Below, piece by piece: positions 15,531 through 26,300 of a stretch of DNA of 34,986 nt. How positions within the stretch are numbered: position 1 is the first letter of the stretch; the number at the start of each line of letters is the position of its first letter. Made by a program: the position numbers and the translations under genes. The notes beneath the pieces are model-generated. The model was not told where the DNA came from, made no database searches, and saw only the letters and a list, made by a program, of their open reading frames with translations. The stretch is from Candidatus Omnitrophota bacterium (lineage in GTDB: Bacteria > Omnitrophota > Gorgyraeia > Zapsychrales > JANLHA01), in the NCBI GenBank assembly GCA_020849375.1, contig JADLGJ010000036.1, forward strand, positions 1-34,986. The letters run 5' to 3'.

Positions 15531-17522
15531 TTATTCAAAAGAAAACCGAGGAGGATAGAACTTCTTTTGTAAAGATGTGTCACTGTAATATTTGAGTTGA
15601 GCGTTACGCCAAACCATCAACTGGTATAAAAGTTCTTGGGCCTTTTTCGGTTCTACATCAATGAGATTCTGGCTTTCCTGAGGGTCATGGGCCAAATCGA
15701 ACAAAAAAAGACGGTCATTGCGCTTGTCGGCGATCATCTTCCAGCCATTATCAACAATAGCATCTTGCTCAGAGACCGGAGAATTCACCGTGATAAAGAC
15801 AGGACGCGACGGGTAGGCGTCATCTAAACTTTGGCCCTGGAAAGACGGATGCGGGGACAACTTTAAAAGTTTTAAGATCGTGGGCGCAATATCTATCAAC
15901 TCGGGAATTTTATTGATCGCTAGCGGTGCCAGTTCTTTAGAATTCTTGTAGAAAAGCAAGGTGGCAGCTGTTTCATTAAAAAGATCATTGCCGTGACATG
16001 TCTGGCCATGCTCATAAAATGCTTCCCCATGATCCCCCATGATAAAGATCAAGCTTTTTTCATAAAGCCCTCTCTCTTTTAGCGCTTTGATGACCCGTCC
16101 GACCTGTTCATCAACATAGCGCAAAGAATTCCAATAACGATAACGCATCATTTCAACATCTAATTCCGGATAATACCACCGGCTTGGCTCTGCAAATGGA
16201 AAAGGCGGTGAAAAGGATTCCGGCCAGGTATATGGAAAATGTGATCTTTGGAAATTCATGGCGATAAAAAATCCGTGGTCTTGTTGTGTTGATAACCATT
16301 GCAAAGCTTTATCAACGACCAAAGCGTCATCAAGCTTTCCGGCGGTTTTAAAATTCTTAGAGAACGCCGCAAACCCAACATCACTATCCTGAACATAATT
16401 CTCATCTTCACTGTATTCCGAACTAAAGAACACATCGAGCGACTTCGTATTAAGAGCATTATTCATCCCGCCCCAATGTTCATTTTGTGCTGAAAAAATG
16501 GCCGTACGATAACCAACCTGTTTGAGAACATCATAGACGGTTACTCGCGGAGAATCCGATGTCGCCGGATAAAAGTACTGATGCTGTGAACGGATAGGAT
16601 ATTGTGAAGTAAAAATAGCAGGCCAGGAATAATTAGTAACATTGCTGGGAGCGAAGGCCTTGAGCGGAATAAAATCTTTCTGTAATTCATACAAATGGGG
16701 CATCACATCCAGGGTGTCTAGAATGTCACTACGCAGCGATTCAATGACGATCATGATAACGGGTGTTGGGGCGAGATCCAGCTGGGGCTGTTCACTGCGA
16801 CGCTGTTCCTGATATAGCACATTGAGTTTTTTCATGTCCGATCCGTACGGGGCAGAACGCTCGGGAAGTTTCTGGTCAAACAACAAGGTTAGTTGAGGCG
16901 AAGACCTGTAGCGCAACGCATTTTCCACCTCGGAGATGATATTTTCTCCGTGCGAAAATATTAAGAGCATCATCGCAACAAGGACCATGATCGCGAATTG
17001 AAAAAGGATCGCACGAATGTTCAGATAATAGGTGGCCCGGAAGGAAAAATATCTTGAAATGGGCCGGCTCAAGGCATAAATGACCAACGGGGCCAACAAT
17101 AAGCAGAAAAGGATAACACAATAAAGCTTCGAGATCTGGCTAATGATCCAAAGGAGCTGCTGAAAGTTTTCGTAAACGAACTTAATACTGTCCAGTCCGA
17201 GGAAATCGCCAACGATCAAAAATGTCGCCCAGCTGACCAGATAAATGGCCGAGCATACGATCATCAATGGGACAAAGATGATGGTTCTTAATAAATTCCG
17301 AAAGAACAGAAAGACGGAAAGGATCCCGAAGCTGACAAGGGCATCAATGCAAATAATAACCAATTTTTCGTCAAGCGCGTGGCGGCCGATGTAAAAGAAA
17401 CTTCTTGGGCTTATCACGCAAAAAACAATATCGAGCATGATGACCAATAACGTCACAGCTAGCGCTATCAAGGTATTATTGACGATGTTGTTATGCGACC
17501 CCTGGGAGGCAAACTTGTTCAT
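15531..17522 (-). CDS. Membrane sulfatase/LtaS-like alkaline phosphatase superfamily enzyme
   Basis: A 663-residue protein. About five membrane helices occupy the first 200 residues, and an extracytoplasmic catalytic domain of the sulfatase / lipoteichoic acid synthase / phosphoethanolamine transferase type fills the rest. Metal-ligand motifs are visible: VIMIVIESLRSDIL at the domain start, then FIMGDHGEAFYEHGQ and a following CHGND. The nucleophile region reads SNVTNYSWPAIFTSQYP, without the CxPxR or SxPxR signature of true sulfatases, so a Thr/Ser nucleophile and a phospho-transfer or phosphatase role is more likely than sulfate hydrolysis. The start at 17522 forms an ATGA overlap with the upstream glycosyltransferase stop; upstream in-frame ATGs lie inside that gene. 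The pair probably builds or modifies an envelope glycan. Substrate unknown. Confidence 0.85.
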   Translation of the reverse strand: MNKFASQGSHNNIVNNTLIALAVTLLVIMLDIVFCVISPRSFFYIGRHALDEKLVIICIDALVSFGILSVFLFFRNLLRTIIFVPLMIVCSAIYLVSWATFLIVGDFLGLDSIKFVYENFQQLLWIISQISKLYCVILFCLLLAPLVIYALSRPISRYFSFRATYYLNIRAILFQFAIMVLVAMMLLIFSHGENIISEVENALRYRSSPQLTLLFDQKLPERSAPYGSDMKKLNVLYQEQRRSEQPQLDLAPTPVIMIVIESLRSDILDTLDVMPHLYELQKDFIPLKAFAPSNVTNYSWPAIFTSQYPIRSQHQYFYPATSDSPRVTVYDVLKQVGYRTAIFSAQNEHWGGMNNALNTKSLDVFFSSEYSEDENYVQDSDVGFAAFSKNFKTAGKLDDALVVDKALQWLSTQQDHGFFIAMNFQRSHFPYTWPESFSPPFPFAEPSRWYYPELDVEMMRYRYWNSLRYVDEQVGRVIKALKERGLYEKSLIFIMGDHGEAFYEHGQTCHGNDLFNETAATLLFYKNSKELAPLAINKIPELIDIAPTILKLLKLSPHPSFQGQSLDDAYPSRPVFITVNSPVSEQDAIVDNGWKMIADKRNDRLFLFDLAHDPQESQNLIDVEPKKAQELLYQLMVWRNAQLKYYSDTSLQKKFYPPRFSFE

Positions 17523-19327
17523 GAGATCTTCTTGAAGACTTTTATTGCGAAGCCTTGTTCCGTTATATTGTCTTTTACTATCCAGACTTCCCGGTAATTC
17601 TTCTGGATCCATTGATCAATAAAATACCCATAATCCTCTCCCACCATACGAAACCCGTAAGAGGTCATGTCCCGGTAAACGAATATAAAATAATCGGGCG
17701 GATGTTGGACTAAAGATTCCAGCATGGACTCCTCCGAATAGGTCGCCCTTTCCGCTGGCATAAAACTGACATGGCTCCCGCTCATCCTGTTCTTCGTCAG
17801 AAAGTTGAGCATGCTCCCTTCCGGGAATGCCACATAGGTCTCCTCTGGCTTTATATTCTGTCGCGCCCAGGATAAAAACTGTTCGACTTCGCTCCCGAAC
17901 CCGAAATACGCTATCCGGTCAAAAGTCCATATCGTGTTGGCCCCACTGGAGATCTTTTTCGTTTTGGCATTGAACCAGGATAGCGAGAACGTCGAGAAGA
18001 CCGCCCCGGAAATAAGAAGCATCGTCAAAACAAAGCTTTGGACCAACCAGCCTAAGCGGTATTTCTGCTCAGCTTGGGTGGGTAAAAAATGGGTCAAGAA
18101 TGCAATACTCAAAAGTGTCGCCGGTAGCCAATAGACCAAAGAGTAATGGGCAAAGCGAGAAATGAGCGGGGCTTTCATCGTCAGAATAATGCTCAGGCTG
18201 CAAAAGATTAAAATGCACAATGATCTTGAAAATACTGACGGAGAAGGCTCTGCTCGGAATTGCTTGAAGTAGTGCAGGGTTATGACCAGAAGGAACAGAT
18301 ATTGTGCCCGGAAAATATCATGCACGGTCCGGTCATTTATTTGAGAAACAATAAAGATCAACGTGAAAGCCAATGGTAGGATAAAAAGATATTTCCTTGG
18401 GGGAGCGTTCTTTGTCAACGGCGCAGCTGCTCCAAGACTATAAATATTAAAAGCGCAATATGTGAGGAGATATATACACAACACCTTCCCGATCGCAAAG
18501 ATATTAGATTGCCACCAGAAACAGCCGGACATTCTTTTATAAAAGATAAGCTGGGACACAAGCTTCCATTGAGGGTTATAACCGATCACATGCGCAAGGG
18601 CTTGCTGCCAGGGGAAGTATTGGGAAAAATAAACGACAAAACCCACGGGGATCAAGATGAGGCTGCAGATAAAAAGCAGAAAGAAATTCCTCACCTCAGG
18701 GATGCGTGTCTTACTTTTTTGGAAATAAACAATAAGGCCGCAGACCAAAGGGATAATAAATGCGATAAAAATCTCAAGCCGACTGAGCAGTATTAATCCT
18801 GTCGCAATCCCCAAAAAGATAATTGTTCTTTTGCCGGGCCGGGAGAAGAACATTTCAACAAGATTGAGAGAACATAATGTAAAAAAGATCGCATAAAAAT
18901 AGCTGTGAGAATAAGGAGCAATGTAATAGGTGTTGGAATTGACATAGTATTGATTAAAAACGAAGAAAATCAAGAAACTGGCCGCAGTGGCAAACGCGGT
19001 CAAACGGCCGAATGTTCGATAAAAGAAACGGTAGATCAGGGCGGTATTGAGTGACGAGATGAAGATATTAAAAATAGTGAGCGTAAGGAGCGACGGGCCA
19101 ATGACCTTAAAGAGCAGTGCGTTCCAGTACGGAGGGAAAGCACCGAATAAAAAATTGAGGTCCTTATAAAGGACCTCCCCTTCATTGATGCGCCACGGAA
19201 TATAAACTTCTCTTCCAAAATCGACGATCGGATTGGCCCATTTTTGCCATGTTCGGCTCAAAAAAAATGCACCGATCGCGCTAAGAATAAAAGCATCGGC
19301 CAATATACTTTTTTTGATCCTTAACAT
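17519..19327 (-). CDS. GT39-like polytopic membrane glycosyltransferase
   Basis: A 602-residue membrane protein with about eleven to thirteen hydrophobic segments through residue 430 and a C-terminal extracytoplasmic domain of about 160 residues. The first loop carries the acidic motif in NPIVDFGREVYIPWRINEGE, followed by LYKDLNFLFGAFPPYWNALL. This pattern is typical of PMT/ArnT-like GT-C glycosyltransferases, where the Asp in the first loop is catalytic and the donor is a polyprenyl-phosphate sugar. The stop overlaps the start of the sulfatase-like gene as ATGA, so the two are coupled. rpe ends 45 bp upstream, so cotranscription with the nucleotide operon is possible. No clear ribosome-binding site is seen. 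Sugar and acceptor unknown. Confidence 0.82.
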   Translation of the reverse strand: MLRIKKSILADAFILSAIGAFFLSRTWQKWANPIVDFGREVYIPWRINEGEVLYKDLNFLFGAFPPYWNALLFKVIGPSLLTLTIFNIFISSLNTALIYRFFYRTFGRLTAFATAASFLIFFVFNQYYVNSNTYYIAPYSHSYFYAIFFTLCSLNLVEMFFSRPGKRTIIFLGIATGLILLSRLEIFIAFIIPLVCGLIVYFQKSKTRIPEVRNFFLLFICSLILIPVGFVVYFSQYFPWQQALAHVIGYNPQWKLVSQLIFYKRMSGCFWWQSNIFAIGKVLCIYLLTYCAFNIYSLGAAAPLTKNAPPRKYLFILPLAFTLIFIVSQINDRTVHDIFRAQYLFLLVITLHYFKQFRAEPSPSVFSRSLCILIFCSLSIILTMKAPLISRFAHYSLVYWLPATLLSIAFLTHFLPTQAEQKYRLGWLVQSFVLTMLLISGAVFSTFSLSWFNAKTKKISSGANTIWTFDRIAYFGFGSEVEQFLSWARQNIKPEETYVAFPEGSMLNFLTKNRMSGSHVSFMPAERATYSEESMLESLVQHPPDYFIFVYRDMTSYGFRMVGEDYGYFIDQWIQKNYREVWIVKDNITEQGFAIKVFKKIS

Positions 19328-19372
19328 CGGGCATCGATCCAGGTTTTTAATAACCTTCGCGACATGATAAAA

Positions 19373-20083
19373 CTACGCCGGTAAACTTTTGAGGAATTTG
19401 ACAACGTCTTCGGGGTTGGGGGAACCGAAGAAGTAACTCGCTGAAACTACAAGATTGGCGCCTGCCTTGATCACATCCGGCGCGGTCTGAGCGTTGACAC
19501 CGCCATCAACCTCGATGTCACCTTTAAAACGGCTGCGCAAACTGCGGATCTTTTCTAAAACCTCGGGCATGAATTTCTGCTTCGCAAAACCCGGATTGAC
19601 CGACATGACCAGAACACCGTCGATCTCTTTGAGCACTTCATCAAAACACAACGGCGTCGCAGGATTAGAGACGAGGAAGACTTTTTTGCCCCTGGCTTTG
19701 ACCTTGGCAATATCCACACGGGCGGCTTGCGCGTCAAAACTTTCCGACACTTTAGGATATTGTCCGAAGCCGCGCGATTCTTTTGTGCGGGTGCCATAAC
19801 ATTCAACCTGTAGAGAAATGATATCGGTACCGGCATTGATGAAATCATCAATGTACAAACCCGGATTCTCGATCATCAGGTGAGCTTCAATGGGAAGTTT
19901 CGTGGTCTTGCGGATGGCCTCGACAATGACTGGGCCGATGGTGATATTGGGGACAAAGTGCCCGTCCATAACATCGACGTGGATCATTTCGGCGCCGGCG
20001 TCCTCACACATCTTGATCTGGCTTTCAAGCTTGGTGAAATCGGCGCAAAGAACGCTGGCATTAACTTTGATGGAGTTGGACAT
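19373..20083 (-). CDS. rpe: Ribulose-phosphate 3-epimerase
   Basis: A 236-residue TIM-barrel enzyme that interconverts ribulose 5-phosphate and xylulose 5-phosphate in the pentose phosphate or Calvin pathways. Family hallmarks are present: NASVLCADF at the N-terminus, metal and catalytic residues in MIHVDVMDGHFVPNITIGP, the HLMIENP segment, NPATPL, MSVNPGFAKQKFMP, and VDGGVNAQTAP with the second catalytic Asp. Compared with usual members there is an insertion of about 22 residues between the fourth strand (IISLQVEC) and NPATP, and the usual HVEA plus following His-rich segment is replaced. The ATG lies 9 bases after the 3' end of tRNA-Leu and has no Shine-Dalgarno sequence. A related 3-epimerase with another sugar phosphate is possible but less likely. 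Confidence 0.92.
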   Translation of the reverse strand: MSNSIKVNASVLCADFTKLESQIKMCEDAGAEMIHVDVMDGHFVPNITIGPVIVEAIRKTTKLPIEAHLMIENPGLYIDDFINAGTDIISLQVECYGTRTKESRGFGQYPKVSESFDAQAARVDIAKVKARGKKVFLVSNPATPLCFDEVLKEIDGVLVMSVNPGFAKQKFMPEVLEKIRSLRSRFKGDIEVDGGVNAQTAPDVIKAGANLVVSASYFFGSPNPEDVVKFLKSLPA

Positions 20084-20092
20084 AAATTAAAA

Positions 20093-20173
20093 TGCGCGGG
20101 GAGGGACTCGAACCCTCATGGGTTACCCCACACGCCCCTCAAACGTGCGCGTCTACCATTTCGCCACCCGCGC
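20093..20173 (-). tRNA. tRNA-Leu (anticodon GAG)
   Basis: The minus strand folds as a class II tRNA of 81 nt. Acceptor GCGCGGG pairs fully with CCCGCGC, and the discriminator is A. Anticodon stem CACGT/GCGTG encloses a loop with GAG as anticodon. The long variable arm includes GGGTAACCC, and the T arm is GAGGG TTCGAGT CCCTC. CCA is not encoded. It lies 18 bases after pyrG and 9 bases before rpe, with no convincing promoter of its own, so it is probably processed out of the operon transcript. Confidence 0.95.
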
Positions 20174-20191
20174 GCATAAATTTTTAAAGGA

Positions 20192-21790
20192 TCAGCTGGC
20201 AACAGCCGCTGCGATAAATTCTCTAAACAGCGGATGTGCCTTTTCCGGCTTGGATTTGAACTCCGGATGGAACTGGCAGGCCACAAACCACGGATGGTCT
20301 TTCATCTCGATGATCTCGACTAAACCGGTTTGTGGATTTTTGCCGGCGATAATCATACCACTTTTCTCAAAAGTTTTCTTAAATTTATTATTGAACTCGT
20401 AACGGTGGCGGTGGCGCTCGGAAATCGTGTCTTTTTTGTAAGCTTTCGCGCTTTGAGTGCCTTTTTCCAGCTTACAGGCGTAAGCGCCTAAACGCATCGT
20501 CGCTCCCATACTTGTGACATGTTCCTGTTCTTCCAAAAGGCTGATGACCGGGTGCTTGGTTTCCTTCTCAAACTCGGTCGAATCGGCATCTTTGAAACCG
20601 CAAACGTTACGGGCAAATTCGATCGTCGCGACCTGCATCCCCAAACAAATACCAAAGAACGGGATCTTCTTTTCGCGGGCGAATTGGACGGCTTGGACTT
20701 TTCCAAGGATGCCACGGCTGCCGAAACCACCGGGAACCAGGATCCCCTTAGAATCACCGAGCAATTTCTCAATATTCCCGGGCTCTAATGTTTCGGAATC
20801 GATCTTATTGATAATAACCCGGCAATCATTAGCGATCCCGCCGTGGACTAAAGCTTCATAAATGGACTTGTAGGCATCAGGCAAAGCGATGTACTTCCCG
20901 ACAACCGAGATCTTAACTTCCTTTTTTGGATTGCGTAAACGCTCGACGACATAATTCTTCCACTCACTGAGGTCGTGATCTTCTTTTTTAATGTTCAATT
21001 TCTTTAGAATAAGATCATCGATCCCTTCTTTCTTAAAGCAAAGAGGGACTTCGTAAATATGTTTAACGTCGACCGCTTCGATAACCGCTTCGCGGTCCAC
21101 GTTACAAAATAAAGCGATCTTCTCTTTTTGTTCTTTAGGGATCGGGCGTTCCGTACGGCAAAGCAAAACGTCCGGTTGGATCCCGATCTCGCGCATTTTA
21201 TTGACAGAGTGCTGGGTCGGCTTTGTCTTTTGTTCGCCGGCGGCTTTAATATACGGAAGCAATGTCACGTGAATGAACATGGCGTAATGTTCACCCAATT
21301 CCCAGCGCATCTGGCGGATCGCCTCCAGGAACGGCAAGCTTTCAATATCGCCGACGGTCCCACCGATCTCAATGATCGCGATATCAACGTCACCTTCGCG
21401 CGCGCCCTTTTTGATACAGCGCTTGATCTCGTCGGTGATGTGCGGAATGATCTGAACGGTCTTCCCTAAATAATCACCGCGGCGCTCTTTGGTGATGACC
21501 GAATAATAGATCTTTCCCGTCGTGATGTTGCTATCTTTGCTGATGATCGAATTAGAAAAACGTTCATAATGGCCAAGGTCAAGGTCCGCCTCCGCGCCAT
21601 CGTCCGTCACGTAAACTTCTCCGTGTTGAAAAGGATTCATCGTTCCCGGATCAACGTTCAAATAAGGGTCACATTTGATCATGGAAACCGTGAGGCCGCG
21701 CGCTTCAAGAAGTTTCGCGATCGAAGCTGCCGCCAACCCTTTTCCTAAGCTCGAAACAACACCACCTGTTACGAAAATAAATTTTGTCAT
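20192..21790 (-). CDS. pyrG: CTP synthase
   Basis: A 532-residue enzyme that aminates UTP to CTP with glutamine and ATP. The N-terminal amidoligase domain starts with [18 protein letters not shown] (P-loop) and contains [18 protein letters not shown] and the [12 protein letters not shown] segment. The C-terminal class I glutamine amidotransferase domain has the nucleophile Cys in FFGICLGMQ and the His/Glu pair in [11 protein letters not shown]. Length is normal. The ATG is preceded by GGCAGGTAA, so its ribosome-binding site overlaps the stop of purF, which ends 4 bp before it. It belongs to the carA-carB-purF-pyrG run, all glutamine-dependent steps in nucleotide synthesis. tRNA-Leu follows 18 bp downstream. 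Confidence 0.98.
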   Translation of the reverse strand: MTKFIFVTGGVVSSLGKGLAAASIAKLLEARGLTVSMIKCDPYLNVDPGTMNPFQHGEVYVTDDGAEADLDLGHYERFSNSIISKDSNITTGKIYYSVITKERRGDYLGKTVQIIPHITDEIKRCIKKGAREGDVDIAIIEIGGTVGDIESLPFLEAIRQMRWELGEHYAMFIHVTLLPYIKAAGEQKTKPTQHSVNKMREIGIQPDVLLCRTERPIPKEQKEKIALFCNVDREAVIEAVDVKHIYEVPLCFKKEGIDDLILKKLNIKKEDHDLSEWKNYVVERLRNPKKEVKISVVGKYIALPDAYKSIYEALVHGGIANDCRVIINKIDSETLEPGNIEKLLGDSKGILVPGGFGSRGILGKVQAVQFAREKKIPFFGICLGMQVATIEFARNVCGFKDADSTEFEKETKHPVISLLEEQEHVTSMGATMRLGAYACKLEKGTQSAKAYKKDTISERHRHRYEFNNKFKKTFEKSGMIIAGKNPQTGLVEIIEMKDHPWFVACQFHPEFKSKPEKAHPLFREFIAAAVAS

Positions 21791-21794
21791 AAGA

Positions 21795-23198
21795 TTACCT
21801 GCCCGCTTGGCCTTCTAAAAGATATTTACTCGTATTCCCCGGGATCTTGACCGGATACTTTCCGTTAAAACACGCCGCGCAAAAATCTTTGCCGCTTTTC
21901 ATAACACCGAGCATGCCTTCCAAACTTAAATATTCGAGCGAATCAACTTGAATAAAATCCGCGACTTCTTTAACAGTTTTGTTGGCGGCGATCAGCTCTT
22001 TTTTGTCCGGAAAATCAATACCGTAATAGCACGGTGAAACGATCGGCGGACAGCTGATACGCAAATGGATCTCTTTAACACCCGCTTCACGCAAAACCTC
22101 GATACGGTTACGGCTGGTCGTTCCGCGGACAATAGAATCCTCGACGACAACGACCTTCTTGCCCTTAAGAATATCACGAATGGGGTTCAGTTTCACGCGA
22201 ACCCGGAAATCACGGATGAATTGCGTCGGTTGAATAAAAGTACGGCCGATATAGTGGTTGCGGATCAAGCCGATCTCAAAAGGAAGGTCAAGTTTCTGTG
22301 CATAACCGAGCGCCGCGTACATCCCGGAATCAGGGATCGGCATAACAAAATCTGCGTCCTTAACCGGATGCTCGATCGCCAATTGCTCGCCTAAACGTTT
22401 GCGCACCGAGTAAACATTGTCATTAAAAATATGGCTGTCCGGGCGGGCAAAATAAACATTCTCAAAAACACAATGCGCTTTATTTTCTTCTTTTTCACTT
22501 TGCGCCGACGGCGCAGCAAAAAATGCGGATTCGATCTGGTCGCCTTTAATGATCACAATTTCACCAGGCTCGATCTCGCGGATAAACTTTGCTTTGATAA
22601 TATCGAGAGCGGAACTCTCGCTGGATAGCACGTAACTGTCTTCAAATTTTCCTAAACACAACGGACGGAAACCTTTGCGGTCACGCGCACCGACCATCGT
22701 TTCTCCGACGAGAAAGACCGCAGAAAAAGACCCCTCCAGCTGCGAAAGGACCTTGCTGAACCATTCTTTATAATCGCCGTTCTTCGTCCGCGCCAAAAGA
22801 TGGATGATCAGCTCAGAGTCCATCGTCGTCTGGAAGATCGCGCCTTCATCTTCAAGTTTAGCGTATAATTCTGCGGTATTGGTCAAATTCCCGTTATGGG
22901 CGATGGCGAGCGGTTTACTGCGGTGCGTGACGAGGAACGGTTGGATATTCTTTAAATTGCTGGAGCCGGTTGTTGAGTAGCGGCAATGGCCGATTGCGGT
23001 CGTGCCGTTCAACTCTTCGAGCGCGGGGACAGTTATCGCATCTGCCACCAGGCCGCGGTTCTTGACCAGATGGATGTCCTTGCCGTCGTAAGTCGCGATA
23101 CCAGCCGCTTCTTCGCCGCGATGCTGTAACGCGTACAAACCCAAAAAAGCGATCTTCGCGGCATCTTTATGATTGGAAATACCAATAATACCGCACAT
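21795..23198 (-). CDS. purF: Amidophosphoribosyltransferase
   Basis: A 467-residue enzyme for the first step of purine synthesis: PRPP plus glutamine gives phosphoribosylamine. The chain begins [10 protein letters not shown], so Cys2 becomes the N-terminal nucleophile after Met removal and there is no propeptide. The PRPP loop reads [16 protein letters not shown]. Cysteines in [15 protein letters not shown], in [13 protein letters not shown] and in [12 protein letters not shown] match the positions of the [4Fe-4S] ligands in the Bacillus-type enzyme. An iron-sulfur form that is inactivated by oxygen is therefore likely. A purine-rich AGAGGG lies about 11 bases before the ATG, further than usual. 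It sits between carB, 134 bp upstream with a hairpin in the gap, and pyrG 4 bp downstream. Confidence 0.97.
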   Translation of the reverse strand: MCGIIGISNHKDAAKIAFLGLYALQHRGEEAAGIATYDGKDIHLVKNRGLVADAITVPALEELNGTTAIGHCRYSTTGSSNLKNIQPFLVTHRSKPLAIAHNGNLTNTAELYAKLEDEGAIFQTTMDSELIIHLLARTKNGDYKEWFSKVLSQLEGSFSAVFLVGETMVGARDRKGFRPLCLGKFEDSYVLSSESSALDIIKAKFIREIEPGEIVIIKGDQIESAFFAAPSAQSEKEENKAHCVFENVYFARPDSHIFNDNVYSVRKRLGEQLAIEHPVKDADFVMPIPDSGMYAALGYAQKLDLPFEIGLIRNHYIGRTFIQPTQFIRDFRVRVKLNPIRDILKGKKVVVVEDSIVRGTTSRNRIEVLREAGVKEIHLRISCPPIVSPCYYGIDFPDKKELIAANKTVKEVADFIQVDSLEYLSLEGMLGVMKSGKDFCAACFNGKYPVKIPGNTSKYLLEGQAGR

Positions 23199-23247
23199 GG
23201 TTATTTGAACCCTCTCTTAACTATTTTGCTTCCTTGTGCAAATAATC

Positions 23248-23277
23248 ATCCCGCGTTTCCGCATGGAAACGCGGGAT
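23248..23277 (-). terminator. 13-bp perfect hairpin between carB and purF
   Basis: ATCCCGCGTTTCC (23248-23260) and GGAAACGCGGGAT (23265-23277) are perfect reverse complements around the four-base loop GCAT. On the minus strand it follows carB and is succeeded by GATTATTTGC, which is only partly U-rich. A weak or partial terminator, an RNA-stability element or a dispersed repeat are all possible. Confidence 0.5.
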
Positions 23278-23332
23278 CTATCAAAATGATCTGTTATATT
23301 GAAACAGCTGTTATCCAGCCGAAAAAGAATTG

Positions 23333-26300
23333 CTATTTAAAAGTAACGGTGTTTCTTGCCCCTTTGGGGCCGCTGTAATAATCTTGCAAAGACCGCACGG
23401 TCATCTGCTTGGCGATGATCGCCTCGATCCCGTTGACCGCGGCCAAGGCGGCCTGCAACGTCGTGATACACGGAACATTATGCAAGATCGCTTCCGCCCG
23501 GATCGAACGCATATCGGACTGGCTCTTCTGTCCGGACGGTGTATTGATAATCAAGTTTATCTCATTTTTTCGGATCAATGTCAATAAATTGTTTTTGCCC
23601 TCGTCGTGCTTATCAACGGTTTCCGCGTCGACGCCGCTGGACTTGAGCGCTTTGGCCGTGCCCCGGGTTGCGATGATCGAGAACTTCATATCAACCAATT
23701 TTTTCGCTAAAAAGGCGATATTGCGCTTATCCTCATCCTTGACGCTGATGAACACCTTGCCACGCTTAGGAAGAGCTTGATAGGCGCAGATCTGCGACTT
23801 AGCAAAGGCCTCTCCAAAGGTCGAAGCGATGCCCATGACCTCGCCGGTGGACTTCATTTCCGGCCCTAGAACAATATCCACGCCGGAAAAACGGGAAAAC
23901 GGCAAGACCGATTCCTTAACGGCAAAATGATCAATATCTTCACAGTTCGCCGGGAGTTCAAAATCCTTGATCTTCTTCCCTGCCATGATCTGGCTGGCGA
24001 TCTTCGCGACCGGCAAACCAGTGGCTTTGCTCACGAACGGCACGGTCCGCGAAGCGCGCGGATTAACTTCCAAAACCATGATCTTGCTGCCCTTGATCGC
24101 AAATTGAATATTACAAAGCCCGACGACCTTCAAGCCTTCGGCAATTTTGCAGGTATAATTCTTGATAGTACGGACCAGGTCTTCGCTCAAGGTATGAGGA
24201 GGCAAAACGCATGCGGAATCGCCAGAGTGAATACCAGCGTTCTCGATATGTTCCATGATCCCGGGAACATAGGTGCGGGTCCCGTCACAGATCGCGTCTA
24301 CGTCCACCTCGATCGCGTCCTCGACGAATTTATCAATAAGGATCGGATGGCCGTCAGAAACTTCCTTGGCTTCTTCAATAAAAGACAAGAGCGCTTCACG
24401 GTCGTAAACAATACGCATCGCCCGCCCGCCGAGAACGTAAGACGGCCGCGCCAGAACCGGATAACCGATCTGCTGTGCGACCGCGATAGCTTCTTCGACG
24501 GACTTCGCAGAACCGTTCGCTGGCTGACTAATACCTAATTTTGTAATGAACGCAGAGAACCGTTCACGGTTTTCGGCCAGGTCGATCGAGTCAACGCTGG
24601 TACCGATAATAGGAACGCCCGCGTCATTTAAACGCTTTGCCAAATTGAGCGGTGTTTGCCCGCCATACTGGACGATAACGCCGTCGGGCTCTTCTACGTC
24701 AACGATATTCATGACATCTTCGAACGTGAGCGGCTCAAAATACAAGCGGTCGGACGTATCATAGTCCGTCGAAACCGTTTCCGGGTTCGAATTGACCATG
24801 ATCGTTTCAAAACCCATCTCTTTGAGCGCGAACGCCGCATGGCAGCAGCAATAATCAAATTCGATCCCCTGGCCGATACGGTTGGGGCCGCCGCCTAAGA
24901 TCATGATCTTTTTACGCGCTTTTTTGCCTGCTCCCGCGGAGCCTGCATTGACTTTTTGGTCGAACAAAATCGCTTCATCTTCCGACTCATACGTCGAATA
25001 ATAATACGGCGTGTATGCCTCAAATTCAGCCGCGCAGGTGTCCACTTGTTTAAAGGTCGCGACAATGCCGGACTTTTTGCGCCAGCTACGGATCTCTAAA
25101 TCTGTCTTACCCGTGATTTGCGCTAATTGCGGATCGCTGAAACCATATTCCTTGGCCTTGCGCAATAATGCATCGCTCAGCGTCTTGGTTCTCGCATAAG
25201 TCGCGGTCAACTCATTCTCCAGATCAATGATCTGCTGGATCTGGGCGAGGAACCACGGGTCAATAAAGCTGATCTTATAGATCTCGTCGATGGTGAGACC
25301 TTTTTGCAAAGCGTATTTCACATAGAAAATACGGGACGCGTTCGGCTCTTTCAAGCGCAGGCGAAGTTTTTCATCGGGGATCTCATTAAATTTTTGCTTA
25401 TTGTCCAAACCGATATGTTTGATCTCTAAACCGCGCAAGGCTTTCTGCAGAGCTTCCTTGAACGTACGGCCGATGGCCATGGTTTCGCCGACGCTTTTCA
25501 TCTGCACGCCTAAAATGTCTTTCGCTTCCGGAAATTTCTCGAATGTAAAACGCGGCGCTTTGACCACGCAATAATCAATGGTCGGCTCAAATGACGCAGG
25601 AGTTTCGCGGGTGATATCGTTCTGGATCTCATCGAGCGAATAACCAACAGCGAGTTTTGCCGCAAATTTGGCGATCGGAAACCCGGTGGCCTTGCTGGCC
25701 AAAGCCGAACTGCGTGACACGCGCGGGTTCATTTCGATAACGATCATGCGGCCGCTCTTGGGATCGATCGCATATTGAATATTCGACCCGCCGGTCTCGA
25801 CGCCAATTTCGCGGATCAACTTGAGCGAAGCATCACGCATATGCTGATATTCACGGTCGGTCAAAGTTTGCGCCGGAGCGACCGTGATACTGTCACCCGT
25901 GTGAACGCCCATCGCATCCAAATTTTCGATCGAACAAACGATAACGACATTGTCTTTGCTGTCGCGCATGACTTCAAGTTCATATTCCTTCCACCCTTCG
26001 ATGGATTCTTCGATCAAAACTTCGTGGATCATGGAACTTTCGATGCCGAGCGCAACGATCTTCTCAAATTCCTCCTGATTGCGCGCGATCCCGCCGCCGG
26101 TGCCGCCGAGTGTGTACGACGGACGGACGATCAACGGAAAGCCGATCTCTTTGGCGGCAATATGCGCCTCACCCATATTATGTGCGAACGTACTAGCCGG
26201 AACATCAAGGCCGACTTTCAAGACCGCTTTCTTAAATTCCTGCCGGTCTTCCGCTTTTTTGATGACGTCGTAATTGGCACCGAGCATTTTCACATTGTAT

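Noticed and set aside
17523-17612. Upstream start of the sulfatase-like gene at 17612
   Set aside because: The extra 30 residues overlap the glycosyltransferase coding end and are not hydrophobic or conserved-looking; ATG at 17522 overlaps its stop.
23300-23320. AACAGCTGTT palindrome after carB as an operator
   Set aside because: Ten bases only, with no promoter boxes placed correctly around it.
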